A DNA stretch of 64,000 nt, taken from the NCBI GenBank assembly GCA_010405405.1, contig MU004230.1:3555744-3619743 (forward strand), read 5' to 3'. Position 1 is the first letter of the stretch, and each line of letters opens with the position of its first letter. Position numbers and translations under genes: made by a program. The stretch is from Microthyrium microscopicum. Its lineage: Eukaryota; Ascomycota; Dothideomycetes; Microthyriales; Microthyriaceae. The notes below the pieces were generated by a model. The model saw only the letters and a program-made list of their open reading frames with translations. It did not search any database and was not told the origin of the DNA. Positions 24,884-34,979 of this stretch are shown piece by piece.

Positions 24884-24946
24884 GGTGGCAACCAAAATCG
24901 AACCGTGGACATGCAAAAATACAACCGCAGCTCCAGAGAGCTACCA
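24884..24946 (-). other. tRNA-like relic (tRNA pseudogene or SINE head)
   Basis: On the minus strand a D-arm-like hairpin AGCTC-TCTG-GAGCT is followed 27 bases on by a B-box-like GGTTCGATTTT. The flanks GGTAGC and GCCACC could form a damaged acceptor stem. No good anticodon arm is visible and the length (63 nt) is short for a tRNA, so a functional tRNA is unlikely. Confidence 0.25.
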
Positions 24947-25372
24947 TTGTAATAAAAGCCTATTACGGCTTTTTCCGGGGACGGGGCTATTACTCATCCA
25001 CAATTAAGTGCGGTGATTGAACTGCCCAATGTTTTTTCCAACCCGTATTGAGACTAATGCTGCCGAAGAGTCGCAGAAATCTTCGTCTCAATTCGACAGC
25101 ATCGGGGACCTGTTTGTTAGTAGACATTCCACCTTTGCAATAAATTTTAATATATAGAGCACGCATGTCATGAATTAAATCCCCCAAAAAGTACTTGATT
25201 CAACTCTTACACTCAACTGCAAATAAAACATGGTCCATGTGTCCATGAGAAATAAATGAATACTGGTTGCTAACAGAATTCATCCAGTTAAAGGGAGGTC
25301 GTAATATATCGTAGTATTTTCTCAACTTGACGACAGTCTCTACGGACCAAGAGATGCAACAAATGAAGATAT

Positions 25373-25675
25373 CTAAGAGTTACTTTGAGAGTACCCTCGC
25401 TGGTAGTACCAACACTTTCCTTTACAATCTTCAAAAGGCTGCGCCACATATGTCCTAGAATAACAATATCCACAAGGCTGACAGGGCGGATACTCAGGTG
25501 TTCCTTTACACACAACATTTTCAGAACCCTTCATTGTTAAGTTTCCCCAGTAGCCATCAGGTCTACATGTATTGCAAGGCCATCGAAGTTCTTTTCGTCC
25601 ACTACAATGGGGACAATGCTCTAGCTCATACCCCATACCGTCGCAAGAAACGCATTTGACAGGCAAAATTTCCAT
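25373..25675 (-). CDS. Small stand-alone DnaJ-type zinc-finger protein 1 (100 aa)
   Basis: Intronless 100-aa protein whose only recognisable content is cysteine pairs of the DnaJ zinc-finger kind. In order: CVSCDGMGY (residues 8-16), CPHCSGRK (21-28), CNTCRPDGYWG (about 34-44), a lone VVCKGTP, then CQPCGYC (about 66-72) and C-x3-C near 85-89. The first pair keeps the CxxCxGxG signature; the later ones have drifted. No signal peptide, membrane segment or J domain. It lies next to a J-domain gene on the same strand, 863 bp downstream of it, and shares its layout with three other intact genes at 30.5, 31.1 and 36.4 kb. In class A J-proteins such fingers bind zinc and help hold client proteins; the plant protein BSD2 is a known finger-only chaperone. 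A similar role here is inference. Confidence 0.7.
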   Translation of the reverse strand: MEILPVKCVSCDGMGYELEHCPHCSGRKELRWPCNTCRPDGYWGNLTMKGSENVVCKGTPEYPPCQPCGYCYSRTYVAQPFEDCKGKCWYYQRGYSQSNS

Positions 25676-26538
25676 GACGTTTTAAGACTTTGTTTTATGG
25701 ATATGTGAGTGCTAGATCGGGTGCGATGTTGCAGTGATATAACCGTTCTACCAGGATCAAAGGCGGCGAGGGCTGATGGTAACTAAAATGTGTCGGTACA
25801 AGGGGACTGGTATGCATTTCTACTCAGCAATTGTTTATGTGTCAGGTGCTATGGAAATCCTGCTGCTGTTATTATCCACCTTCGGTGTAAGAGTCATCTG
25901 AGATATATCACCGCTGGTGATCTAGTGCCATCCGTTCACCTCTCAATGGCACGCATAGTTTCGAGATTGAGTTTGTTTAGTGATGAGAGTCTATATCAAC
26001 GAAGTCATTTTACACTAGGACAATCAAGTGATCTTTCTGGTTGTGCACTTGTATCTATTTGCAATCCTCAAACCTTATATGGTTTCTACTAGTTATCGCG
26101 AAGGTGGGAGGTAAGGAAACAAACGCCGTGGACTTTATACAATCACGGAGGTAGGAGGTAAGACATCACCGAGTGACGAATCTAGTGTATTAAGTTTGTT
26201 CAATATGCTAGAGGAGGTATCGAATACGTCGACAAGAATGATTTCAATTGATGTCTACCTGCAGCAGAACGGGTACAATCAGTACGCCTCAGATCTTCTC
26301 AGACCAACTTGACAAGTCGCTACAATCATCCATAAAGCACGTCTACCTTGCGTTCATGCTATCATAAGCAATGTCATCATTGCAATGATCGCGTCCTATT
26401 AACTTTCATAATCATACAACACGCTCGTAAGAACGCTCATGCATTAAAGTCAACTATCACAGTCATGCCGTATAACCGTCCATTAAGAACATCATCATTC
26501 AAACAGCCTCAAATCGACCACAGTCTACCACTGCCACC
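25676..26538. other. Intergenic region between zinc-finger gene 1 and J-protein
   Basis: Contains the upstream region of zinc-finger gene 1 and the 3' side of the J-protein gene. A 100-codon plus-strand frame (25,790-26,092) has a CLCVRC run but nothing else of the finger family, and I do not accept it as a gene. Confidence 0.45.
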
Positions 26539-29265
26539 CTATTGAGCAGTAATAATAGGAGGCCCGAATCCTTCCTTCCGCACTCGTCCCTTGATCTTCA
26601 CAAAGTCCATCACGCACTTTTGATGCCTATTACAAGCGCTAGACCAGAACTCGCGAACCCGTCGGTCCTGCTCCAACGTCTCCGCATATCTCTCGATACC
26701 ACCGTCTCTAATATCGCCGCTGGCTTCGAGGAGATTTGTTGCGGCCTGATTAGGAATACCTGTGCCGAACTTTGTTGCGTCGACATGACGTGTTGCAAAA
26801 TGTTGGATCATCTTGTCTTCGAACTGATACCAATAACCCATGTAGGCAGACATGTTACCAACGTGTTGCTTCCATTCCTCATGGGTCATTCGTCGACCTG
26901 TTGGAAGTTGTGGTGGCTGTGGAGCCTTTGGAATGTTTAGTGGCGCATTTGATGGAGCCGTTGGGTGACGATCTGATGTGCCAGAGTTAAACGGAAGCGA
27001 TGTTGATAGATCTCCTATATCAACCGAGCCTGAAGCTGCTCGTTTGGTGAGGTTCGACTTGAGGTCGGCGAGATTTAGTGAAGGCGGTATCTCTTCCGGC
27101 GCGGAAGCTCCACCGGTAGTGGGACGCGAGCTAAAATTGGGTGGAGGTCCAGGCGGTGGAGGCGGTATATGCTGATTCGGTGGTGGGACAGCGTTTGGCA
27201 CTGCTGAAGGCACTGCAGTTGGAATCGTAGGTTGGCCCAGAGGTATTGCGCTAGAGCCCGAAGCGACTGGCTTTGTCTCTAGCATATCTCGCCAGTCTGC
27301 TCGCTGGGGAGCAGCTGGTACCATTCGCACATTACCAGAATCTGATCTACCAGCTCCGCGAAAGGGTGGAGTCATATCGACATCAATGTCCATTGCATCA
27401 ACGTCCTCTTTCGAACCGCCAGTGGATGCGGATCGACTCGTAGGCTTTCCGTCTCGATTCGCGCCTTTTGCGTCGAAATTGGGTCGGTCCGCAGTCTTTG
27501 ACATTGTCCGAGGCCGTAGCGGCTTCCTAACAGTAGATGGTGGACGTGATTGTTGACTCAGATTGTTTATATCTGGTACAAACAGTGACGGTTGTTTGAA
27601 ATACTTGCCCCATTCCTCTGCCGAGAACTTGACAGGAGGTGAAGGGTTGGCAGGAGAAGGATTTACAGGAGAAGGTTGAGTTTCGCCTGCACTTGGAAAG
27701 GGTGTGTTGGTGTTTATTGGTACAGTATCCGAGATGTTGATATAGACCGGGCTCGTGGAATTTTTGCGAGACGTGCGCATGGGTGATGGTCTTGAACGGC
27801 TCGTTTGTGGTCCCAGTTGTGGCGGTCCAAAGAGATTATTCCCCTCAAAAACGCCTGTCCAATCTTTTGAAGCAAATGAGGTATCAACAGGCTGTTTTCC
27901 ATCCTTGTTAGGCGATACTGTCCATTTTCTCGAGGGCATCGCTACCTTCCGTGCTTGTGGTATATTGAAATTTCCAGTTTGTGCTTTTGCAGAGAATCCT
28001 GATGACCCACTCGAGGAATCAGACTCGGATAAATCAGAGACAAAAGGTTGCTTTCTAGCATTAGCACCTGGTGATGCTTGGTTCGAAGGGGCATTGTGTG
28101 GGCTCGAACTTTTGGCTCGAGGCGTTGTCTTCTTAGAACTGGGATTTGAACCAGCGGATTCATAGTCCGCCGCCATTCGTGCCTGGTCCTTAACACTCGT
28201 CGACCGTTGGAGAAATTCGGCTGCGCCCACACTAACCTTCTCTCCACCAGAACCTTGATATGGGGAACTTATCCGTTCACCATAAGACATATCCTGGTCA
28301 ACGTTTCTCATATTAGGAAAGGACTGGGGATGCATGTGTTCCGAGTGTCTCTTAGGCTTCGGTTGCGCAAATTCATCCTCTTGGTCATGTGTGGGGACGA
28401 AATTGGGAGGAAACATTCCATCGGTGTTTCCTTCTGTAAAGTGTGGGCGGGTTTTATAGGACGATGTTTGTTTAGCAGCGGGTTCCCAGAAATCGCCAGG
28501 AGCATTTGGATCGAACCCATTCTTACGGGGAGCTCTAGTCGTGTTGCTTCGATGTATTCCTGGATGAGCAGCACTTGCTCTACCAAAAGGACCATGATTG
28601 CGATCAGCTCCTGTATCATCCCCAGATCCAGGTGTTGACGGTTGTGTTCCAGTGTTCGGCCGACTGTGTGTCTTGTTCATGTTTTGCCATGCATTGAAAA
28701 CATTATCTCGAAGATTGGCATCATCCTTCGCTGCCGCCGGACGAGGAGGGTAGAATTGGGCAAATCTATTAGGCCCCGTAGGATTCGTAAATTTACTGGC
28801 ACCTGTAGGGGCCGCAGACGGTCTCGTCGATGTATTGTAAGGATTCTGAGGCGGCGGTCGGTTTGGGTGATTGGAGGCCTGACGTGGAGGGGGTTGAGGT
28901 CGTGGAGGTGGTCGTGGAAAGGCTTGAGAGGGTGGTGGAAAATGAGCGGGTTGTGGAGGTGGTCTAGGTCGAGGTTGTCTGAAAGTAGAGGGATATGGGG
29001 AAGGTTTGGGCACGGCTCGGGCGCCATAACCTAATCGTTTGCGGTCGGCATCGTATTTTGCTCGTTGGTCAGGATCACCGAGAACTTCGTGAGCGGCTTG
29101 AATGGCTTGGAATTTCGGGACATATTCGAGTTCTTTGCCCGGGTTGCGATCAGGATGGTATAGCCGGGCTAGTTTGCGGAACTGCTTTTTTATGTCGTCG
29201 GTCGAAGCAGCGGGTGAGACGTCAAGGTCAGCGTAATAATTACGCTTCGGGTCTGCTTTGACCAT
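26539..29265 (-). CDS. J-domain (DnaJ/Hsp40) protein, 908 aa, no zinc finger
   Basis: A single open exon. Residues 8-73 form a J domain: YYADLDVSPAASTDDIKKQF, the HPD tripeptide at 37-39 that stimulates Hsp70 ATPase, and FQAIQAAHEVLGDPDQRAKYD. The rest to about residue 785 is low-complexity, rich in Pro, Ser, Asn and Arg, with poly-Pro runs near 100-130 and 690-705, and is probably disordered. The last 120 residues look folded, with MTHEEWKQHVGNMSAYMGYWYQFEDKM and VREFWSSACNRHQKCVMDF; a comparable tail exists in other filamentous-fungal J-proteins as far as I recall. There is neither a CxxCxGxG finger nor the DnaJ C-terminal substrate domain, so it is a class C J-protein. Flanked on both sides by finger-only genes. 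The start follows GACC (ACC-ATGG type) and gives the full J domain. Confidence 0.88.
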   Translation of the reverse strand: MVKADPKRNYYADLDVSPAASTDDIKKQFRKLARLYHPDRNPGKELEYVPKFQAIQAAHEVLGDPDQRAKYDADRKRLGYGARAVPKPSPYPSTFRQPRPRPPPQPAHFPPPSQAFPRPPPRPQPPPRQASNHPNRPPPQNPYNTSTRPSAAPTGASKFTNPTGPNRFAQFYPPRPAAAKDDANLRDNVFNAWQNMNKTHSRPNTGTQPSTPGSGDDTGADRNHGPFGRASAAHPGIHRSNTTRAPRKNGFDPNAPGDFWEPAAKQTSSYKTRPHFTEGNTDGMFPPNFVPTHDQEDEFAQPKPKRHSEHMHPQSFPNMRNVDQDMSYGERISSPYQGSGGEKVSVGAAEFLQRSTSVKDQARMAADYESAGSNPSSKKTTPRAKSSSPHNAPSNQASPGANARKQPFVSDLSESDSSSGSSGFSAKAQTGNFNIPQARKVAMPSRKWTVSPNKDGKQPVDTSFASKDWTGVFEGNNLFGPPQLGPQTSRSRPSPMRTSRKNSTSPVYINISDTVPINTNTPFPSAGETQPSPVNPSPANPSPPVKFSAEEWGKYFKQPSLFVPDINNLSQQSRPPSTVRKPLRPRTMSKTADRPNFDAKGANRDGKPTSRSASTGGSKEDVDAMDIDVDMTPPFRGAGRSDSGNVRMVPAAPQRADWRDMLETKPVASGSSAIPLGQPTIPTAVPSAVPNAVPPPNQHIPPPPPGPPPNFSSRPTTGGASAPEEIPPSLNLADLKSNLTKRAASGSVDIGDLSTSLPFNSGTSDRHPTAPSNAPLNIPKAPQPPQLPTGRRMTHEEWKQHVGNMSAYMGYWYQFEDKMIQHFATRHVDATKFGTGIPNQAATNLLEASGDIRDGGIERYAETLEQDRRVREFWSSACNRHQKCVMDFVKIKGRVRKEGFGPPIITAQ

Positions 29266-30499
29266 GGCTGGGCTGCTGATTCTATAGAGCAGAACAGAAC
29301 AGCATTGTGGAGATGTTTGTAGGAGAAAAGGAGTAGGCGATAGATGCTCGGTCGACGCGCAATGACGGAGCCCTGGAGGAGTGGTAGTTGGGCGCGGCTA
29401 GGTGGATGGACAACAGTCGCAGTCAGTCTGTGAGAGGGGACGCTTTTGGTGGTTTCTGCGGTTGATCACCCTGGCAGCGCCTTCCCTGCCAGTGACCGGC
29501 CCTGCCCGGCACTTTCCTGAAAGACAAGGATCCCCTGCCTAGACCGGCTTGCTGGCATTTCACTATCAACCTCATCTCAACTCCAACGACTCTCCCTCAA
29601 TAATCATCAGAAGTCTACAACTTCATCACAGGTTGATATTACCACCTGAAGTTGCCTCTAAAGTGTCTCAACAGCGTACACATGTACCTTGAAGCTCTGA
29701 CCAACGTGAAAACCCTGGACGCCGTCATCTTCCAGCATCACCACACGATAGTCTCTCATCAATGATTCATCCAGACCGTACTAATCATGTAGCTATTCAG
29801 TAAGGTGGTGTGCAGATTGCGTATCTTGTTCTTCTATAGGTTAAGGCTGCTTCGCAAATACTAATACTATAACACAAATGACTTGTCCGCTACGCTCAAA
29901 GCCCACCGGCCTCAAGAGGCTTTGACATCCTATAGTCATATCGTACTGCCAACCGAAGGACAAAACAAATGTCGCGCTCCCATCAGCTTCGTTGGCTCCT
30001 ATCGGGCGGCCTCCGCTACTTCTGTAATGAACTGCTCCATTTTCCATTGGATGCGAAGAAACAGTTGTAAAATATCGATTACGATGGGAGTTAGAGAATA
30101 TAATGTTTAGCAGCTGCGCTGGTAGACATCGCACTCGCTGGCAGCGCGCGATTCGTTTTGTCGGCCCGTCAACTGCTTCTGCGTTCTGAACTGTAAGCAG
30201 ATTGACTATGGCTAAGACTCGTTGACTTTGCGTGACCTTGAACAATAAATCGCAATTACAGGCAATCTGTCATATGAAGCCGAAGAAAGATCAAGTCAGC
30301 TGCTTGCCAAAACATGCTCAATTCATATATGATATGCCTGACAGAACCTTCAGCTGGATCTCCTACCTCTTAAATTCAGCTTTTTATCCAATATTATGCT
30401 CCCGCCTATCTCTTTTGGCTGAGTTTATTTACATATCAACACGCACAGGCGAAACAGCTCTCATCAGCTGCACTCTGCAGTTCAGATATCCCAGTCACC
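29266..30499. other. Intergenic region J-protein / zinc-finger gene 2
   Basis: Divergent promoter region. The J-protein side is GC-rich. About 29,560-29,650 looks like a fungal 5' leader on the plus strand but leads to no gene. A copy of the GCTCCCATC repeat core lies at 29,960-30,006. A 134-codon minus-strand frame at 29,841-30,245 overlaps that repeat and resembles nothing known. Confidence 0.45.
29960..30006 (+). repeat. Single arm of the GCTCCCATC repeat family
   Basis: Starts ACAAAACAAATGTCGCGCTC and follows the left arm of the 24.6-kb inverted repeat, including the later GGCTCCTATCG, with internal differences. A possible weak opposite arm with ATGGGAG lies near 30,081. It is about 500 bp upstream of zinc-finger gene 2. 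Confidence 0.4.
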
Positions 30500-30802
30500 A
30501 TGGCCCCAAGAGCCAATGGCACTAGAAAAGCTCATAAAAAGACATCCGTTCGATGCTCAGAATGCAATGACTCACAAACAAGACAAATAGAGTGTGCTCG
30601 GTGCTTTGGGCAAGGATTGAAACCCAGTGCATGCCCTCTAATGGAAATCGTCGATGTACCTTGCTACTATGATGGAACACAATTCAAGTGCGGTCGTTGC
30701 CGAGTTCATGATTACAGGATTGCCAAAGTACAATGTGATAAATGTCAGGGAGAAGGCGTGGTGACCGTTAACTGTTGGGTGTGCGTCGGGAGGGTGATTT
30801 AG
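30500..30802 (+). CDS. Small stand-alone DnaJ-type zinc-finger protein 2 (100 aa)
   Basis: Intronless, 100 aa, starting in a good CACC-ATGG context. A basic N-terminus (MAPRANGTRKAHKKTS) is followed by cysteine pairs: CSEC (19-22), CARCFGQG (33-40), a divergent CPLM...CYYD part, CGRC (about 68-71), CDKCQGEG (81-88) and CWVC (94-97). Two of the pairs keep the full CxxCxGxG pattern. The pairing order resembles the two-site DnaJ finger in which four CxxC elements bind two zinc ions, but a spare pair is present. The N-terminal Lys/Arg patch could be a nuclear or nucleic-acid contact (inference). Same strand as gene 3, 288 bp apart, so the two look like a tandem pair. No signal peptide or J domain. 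Confidence 0.75.
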   Translation: MAPRANGTRKAHKKTSVRCSECNDSQTRQIECARCFGQGLKPSACPLMEIVDVPCYYDGTQFKCGRCRVHDYRIAKVQCDKCQGEGVVTVNCWVCVGRVI

Positions 30803-30959
30803 GTCTTACGATTGAGAATAAGATCTGGTTCATAGTGAGATTGTCAGGAGTATTCGACACAGTTCCCATTTAATAAGTGTCGTCATTTACATCTTTGGAA
30901 TTGCACCACACACTCGGATCTTGATCAACATGAACACTAAGTTCCATCGAGTTGACTAT

Positions 30960-30967
30960 TATATAAA
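30960..30967 (+). promoter_or_regulatory. TATA box of zinc-finger gene 3
   Basis: TATATAAA lies about 125 bp before the start codon of zinc-finger gene 3, followed by a pyrimidine-rich stretch (TTTCTTCCATAGTCTTCTC). The position fits a TATA-driven, probably regulated, fungal promoter with a leader of roughly 80-90 nt. Confidence 0.5.
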
Positions 30968-31090
30968 CCTGTCGCTGCGCTACTATTTCAAATCCAAACA
31001 TAATCCTTTCTTCCATAGTCTTCTCTATTTTGAATGCTCATAAATTTTAGTTCCTATAATTAAGAGCCTCAGTTTCCTGTCAACCTCAAA

Positions 31091-31375
31091 ATGGGTACGA
31101 GACGTAATGAAGGAGCGCCAAATTGTAACCGTTGCCATGGCACAGGCTGGGTGGATGTTTGCTGTGACAATTGTAACGGGAGCGGAAAAGCTAAGGTGAA
31201 ATGTGAGGAGTGTGAAGGAGGAATAGTCCGTACCGGAGAACACGAACACGCGTGGAAGAGATGCTCAAACTGTTATGGACATGGCTTCATATTACCGAGT
31301 CCAAGGGTCTGTACGATCTGTGAAGGGATAGGTAAGGTCCCCAGGAAATGTCCTAGATGCAGGCCTCGCGGTTAA
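31091..31375 (+). CDS. Small stand-alone DnaJ-type zinc-finger protein 3 (94 aa)
   Basis: The clearest member of the family: intronless, 94 aa, in good context AAA-ATGG. Cysteine motifs in order are CNRCHGTGW (12-20), CDNCNGSGK (26-34), CEECEGG (38-44), CSNCYGHGF (58-66), CTICEGIGK (74-82) and CPRC (87-90). Four motifs match CxxCxGxG fully, which is the number needed for a complete two-zinc DnaJ finger; two partial motifs are extra. About a third of the protein is Cys or Gly. No other domain, signal peptide or membrane segment. DnaJ and Ydj1 have this domain after a J domain and a G/F linker; here it stands alone, as in plant BSD2. The nearby J-protein could supply the J function in trans (inference). 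Confidence 0.82.
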   Translation: MGTRRNEGAPNCNRCHGTGWVDVCCDNCNGSGKAKVKCEECEGGIVRTGEHEHAWKRCSNCYGHGFILPSPRVCTICEGIGKVPRKCPRCRPRG

Positions 31376-32552
31376 TAGCTTGATTACCGTGAATTCCCTA
31401 TCTCCTAGAGACCAGTAATACTTGGGTCTTTGAGTAGTGTTTTCAAATCTTTGTTCTTGGGAGCGAATATGGTAGGCGCTGGTTACTAGCACATCTCTTC
31501 CTTACAAATATTGACGGTTGAGTGTTGAGCCCAAGTAGTCATATATTGTAAAATCTGTATCAGGGGTTCATGATAAACTGCCAACCAGGTTCATAACACT
31601 GGCTGAAGGCTGCTTGAAAAGGTAGCTTGTAGAATAACAGCCACTAGGTACCTACCGTAGCGCGCGACGGGCAGTAACAGAAATCGACTAGTAATCATAC
31701 TATTATGCTTTTTTTGCAGAAAATATATGTTGCTTATAGTGGTGCATCGTGCGCACTCTTTTAAAGAAGTATTTTTTGATAAGAAAAGCATTCTTTGAAA
31801 ACATCATTTTCTAGCCATGTTTCAATCATGTTCTAAGAGCCAAAAAAAAGGCAATAAAGTTAAATTGTGTTAGAGATAAGGAGGATTAAGAAAAACTACT
31901 TTATTAATTTTTATTTATTACAATTCGAACTACAAATAAGGCTAGATCAATACACTACAGCTTAGTCAGGCGAGGCAGAATTACGACTACTTTTTACTAG
32001 GGGTTTCACAATAATAAAGAAGAAATTACCAAGCTTATGTATATAGCCCCCATTTTATTTAGCTTATATACTTTACTCTTTCGTTCTTACTAACATCCTA
32101 TCGTGCCTTCTTCATCTTTAGTTATAAGCGCTTTTATTCACAGAACATAAGATCTACTCAAGACATCACATTCTAGAGAAGAATAGGCTTCTAAAAAAAG
32201 TTCAAAAGGTAATGTAGTTTCATCAAAAGATCAAGTCCTTTACTCCCCCCTCCACGCTACGGTACTTAGTGTAAGCCAGATTTCAAGCTCTTATGAAGTT
32301 CTTTGTCCCTTTTTACTTTACGAGTGTTGTCGGATGCCTAGACCATAGACACCATTGATGTTTGGTGTTCAGTGGCCTTGAGACATTCACCGCTTCTCTG
32401 TCTTTCTTTCATTGAATCTTTGTCCACTGAGATGTAATGCAGCCAATAGTGAGACTTTGCAATAGTTCTGGCACTGCGAATGGAACATTTATTGCTATTT
32501 AATAGATTCTACTTCCACTGTTCCCTAAAAACTTCCATCTTAATTCCAGTTG
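31376..32552. other. Intergenic region up to the mariner element
   Basis: No gene recognised. The GC content falls from about 31,700 onward but CpA/TpG are still present, unlike the transposon interior, so this is AT-leaning host DNA rather than a RIP product. It ends at the TA duplication at 32,553. Confidence 0.5.
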
Positions 32553-32554
32553 TA

Positions 32555-32601
32555 CACTAAAATACGAAATGTCATTGCTAGCCACCCTCCCTCCCTACAT
32601 A
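32555..32601 (+). repeat. Left terminal inverted repeat of the mariner element
   Basis: 47 bp, preceded by TA. It includes the C-rich run CCACCCTCCCTCCCT, which escaped RIP because it has few CpA sites. Confidence 0.9.
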
Positions 32602-34979
32602 TGTAAATAGCGCAATTTTTAGCTATTCCGCTAATTATAGGTAAAATAGCCTATGAAGCTAGAATTATAAAATTCTAATTATTACTAGCACTAAATATTA
32701 ACTAGGAATTTTAATATTATATTATAACATTAGTATACTAAAAGTAGGTATTTTAGTAGCTATAATAATTAGCTTCTTCTAGTCTACTATAAGGATAGTA
32801 TCTAGTCTTCTACCATAGTATCTAATACTCTACTATAATATTTTAAACGTAGCTAAAGGGATACTATGTCTTTATATATAAAATTCTTAATATTAAACTT
32901 ATATAAGATATAGCCCTTTGCTATTATTACTATTATTATAACTTCTTTATCTCTTTATTAAATTCTATAGCGATTTAACCCTCTTATCGCTCAAGATAGG
33001 TTAATTAGCTAAGAATATTATTGTTCCTACTTACTAGAGCTCTTATAAACGTACTATAAGCACTATTGCTATTACTAATACTACTCTTAAAGCCTCTACT
33101 AAGATTATTATTCCTTTAACACTTACCTCTAGCTACCCCCTTCTACTACCTTAAGAATCCTCTTCTTTAGACCCTTTAATTAAACTAGAGACTTAATTTC
33201 TTAACTCTTAAGCACTAGAATCTTAACCCCTTACCTTTAAATCTAACTAATTAGAGGCTAAGAACGCTATATCTCTTAACTACAAAGTTATAATTAAATA
33301 TAATATAAAGGTACAGGATAAGGGCAATATTTATAACAAAGAATTTACTTATTAGCACCTCTATACTATTAATTTTCTTTATTAGGTATATAAGAAGGTT
33401 ATTAAGAAGTAAGAGAGACATTTTGCTATTAAATAGCGTCCTTATTATTAATATAATGTCTCTTTAATCCTTTAAATATATATTATACATAAGGAAGGGA
33501 TATTAAGAAGAATTACACTAGATTTTGCCTATCCATTACTTAAACATCCTTCTAAAGATAAAGGAAACTAATTTAATCCTCTTAATCTAAAGATAACTAG
33601 TTAGTACTTAAAGTTCTTTTATTAATAGCTAATATTTATTCTTATCCTAAATTTTAAAGGCTTTTAGAATATTATAAATATTAATAATCCTACTAGAGCT
33701 TTAACTTCTACTATAACGCAAGAACTAGCTTCTTAATATTTAGGAGCTACCTAAATTAATAATCCTTCTACTACCCTTCTAGATAACAATTAAAATCCTT
33801 CCCAAAATACTACTAATAGTAATAGTATCTTAGATAATAAGGTCCTTAAGAAGTTATTACAACTTATCCTAAAGTATACCTATAAATACTAAACCTACCC
33901 TTACTATAAGAAGCGTACCTATTAGACTAATAATAGGCATAACTACTACACTATAGATAAGGAATTACTTACTATTTAGGCTATAGAATAGGCTAATAAT
34001 ACTCTAAATATTAACATCTTAAGGCTGTTAGTAGCTATTTATAACGTTATTTAATAGCAGCAAGTTCATCATCCTAGACCTATTTAATTAAGTAGCAATT
34101 CCCTCTCACTAATCATAATCTATAATTATATTAGTTTAGCATTAGAAGTAGCGCCAATAGCTTCCTTAGAGCACCTTTATCTAAAGATATGCCTTAACAC
34201 TAACGTAGTTCTTAAGCTAAAGGGGTTTAAATCTTAGGCCCTTAACAAGATCGTTAGTAGTAAAGAACTAGGTAATCTAATAACAATTAAGGTCCAAAAG
34301 CTGTTTAATATAATACGATCTTACTTTATATAACTTCTTTACCTTAGAGAGAAGAATATTACTTAGTTCTTACGGTTTAATGTAATTATAAATAAGTTCC
34401 TTTTAGGTAAACTTCGTAATATTGTTAAGCAGTAGTGAGCAGAGGATTAGATGACTTAAATATACTCGTTTGCTATAGATAGACACTTTATATATATAGA
34501 GAGTATTTAGATTCTATAGTTTTAGTATTTTTTGTATAAAATTTAACCTTACCGTCATTTAATACGACCTAATTCTTTAATCTAGCTTTACGATATTAAG
34601 ATATAGTTATAAATCTTACTATAGTAATTATAGATTCCTTAAAACACGTAATGCGCTAAACTACTATAGGTAGCTACTAGATTATAATAGGCCTTAGCGT
34701 AGGGTACTAAGATATAATTTAACATAATAGAACTTAGATTCTTTATAAAGTACTAAAGCTATAAAGACTTTAACTAAAACTATACTTCATTACTATAAGA
34801 TCTCTATAACAAAAAGGCTAAATTTAATTCTAAAAAAAATACTCTAGTCTAGATAGGCTATCTAGTATATACAAAATAATTTTTTACGCATCTTTTATCC
34901 CTTCCTTATATAAGAACGGCTTACTTAAAAACCTCCTCAAAAAGCTAGAACTTTTCTTTACGATTTCTTCCTCTCTTAA

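Larger units (their letters stand above)
24398..25372. other. Intergenic region with repeat remnants
   Basis: No gene recognised between the 185-aa gene and the first zinc-finger gene. It holds an imperfect inverted repeat (24,568-24,677) and a tRNA-like relic (24,884-24,946), described separately. Confidence 0.5.

Noticed and set aside
25790-26092. 100-codon plus-strand frame with CLCVRC next to finger gene 1
   Set aside because: A single cysteine pair without CxGxG glycines; the remainder is unlike the finger family and lies in the promoter of gene 1.
26542-29261. Many plus-strand frames over the J-protein gene
   Set aside because: They are antisense shadows of a repetitive, Pro/Ser-rich coding sequence.
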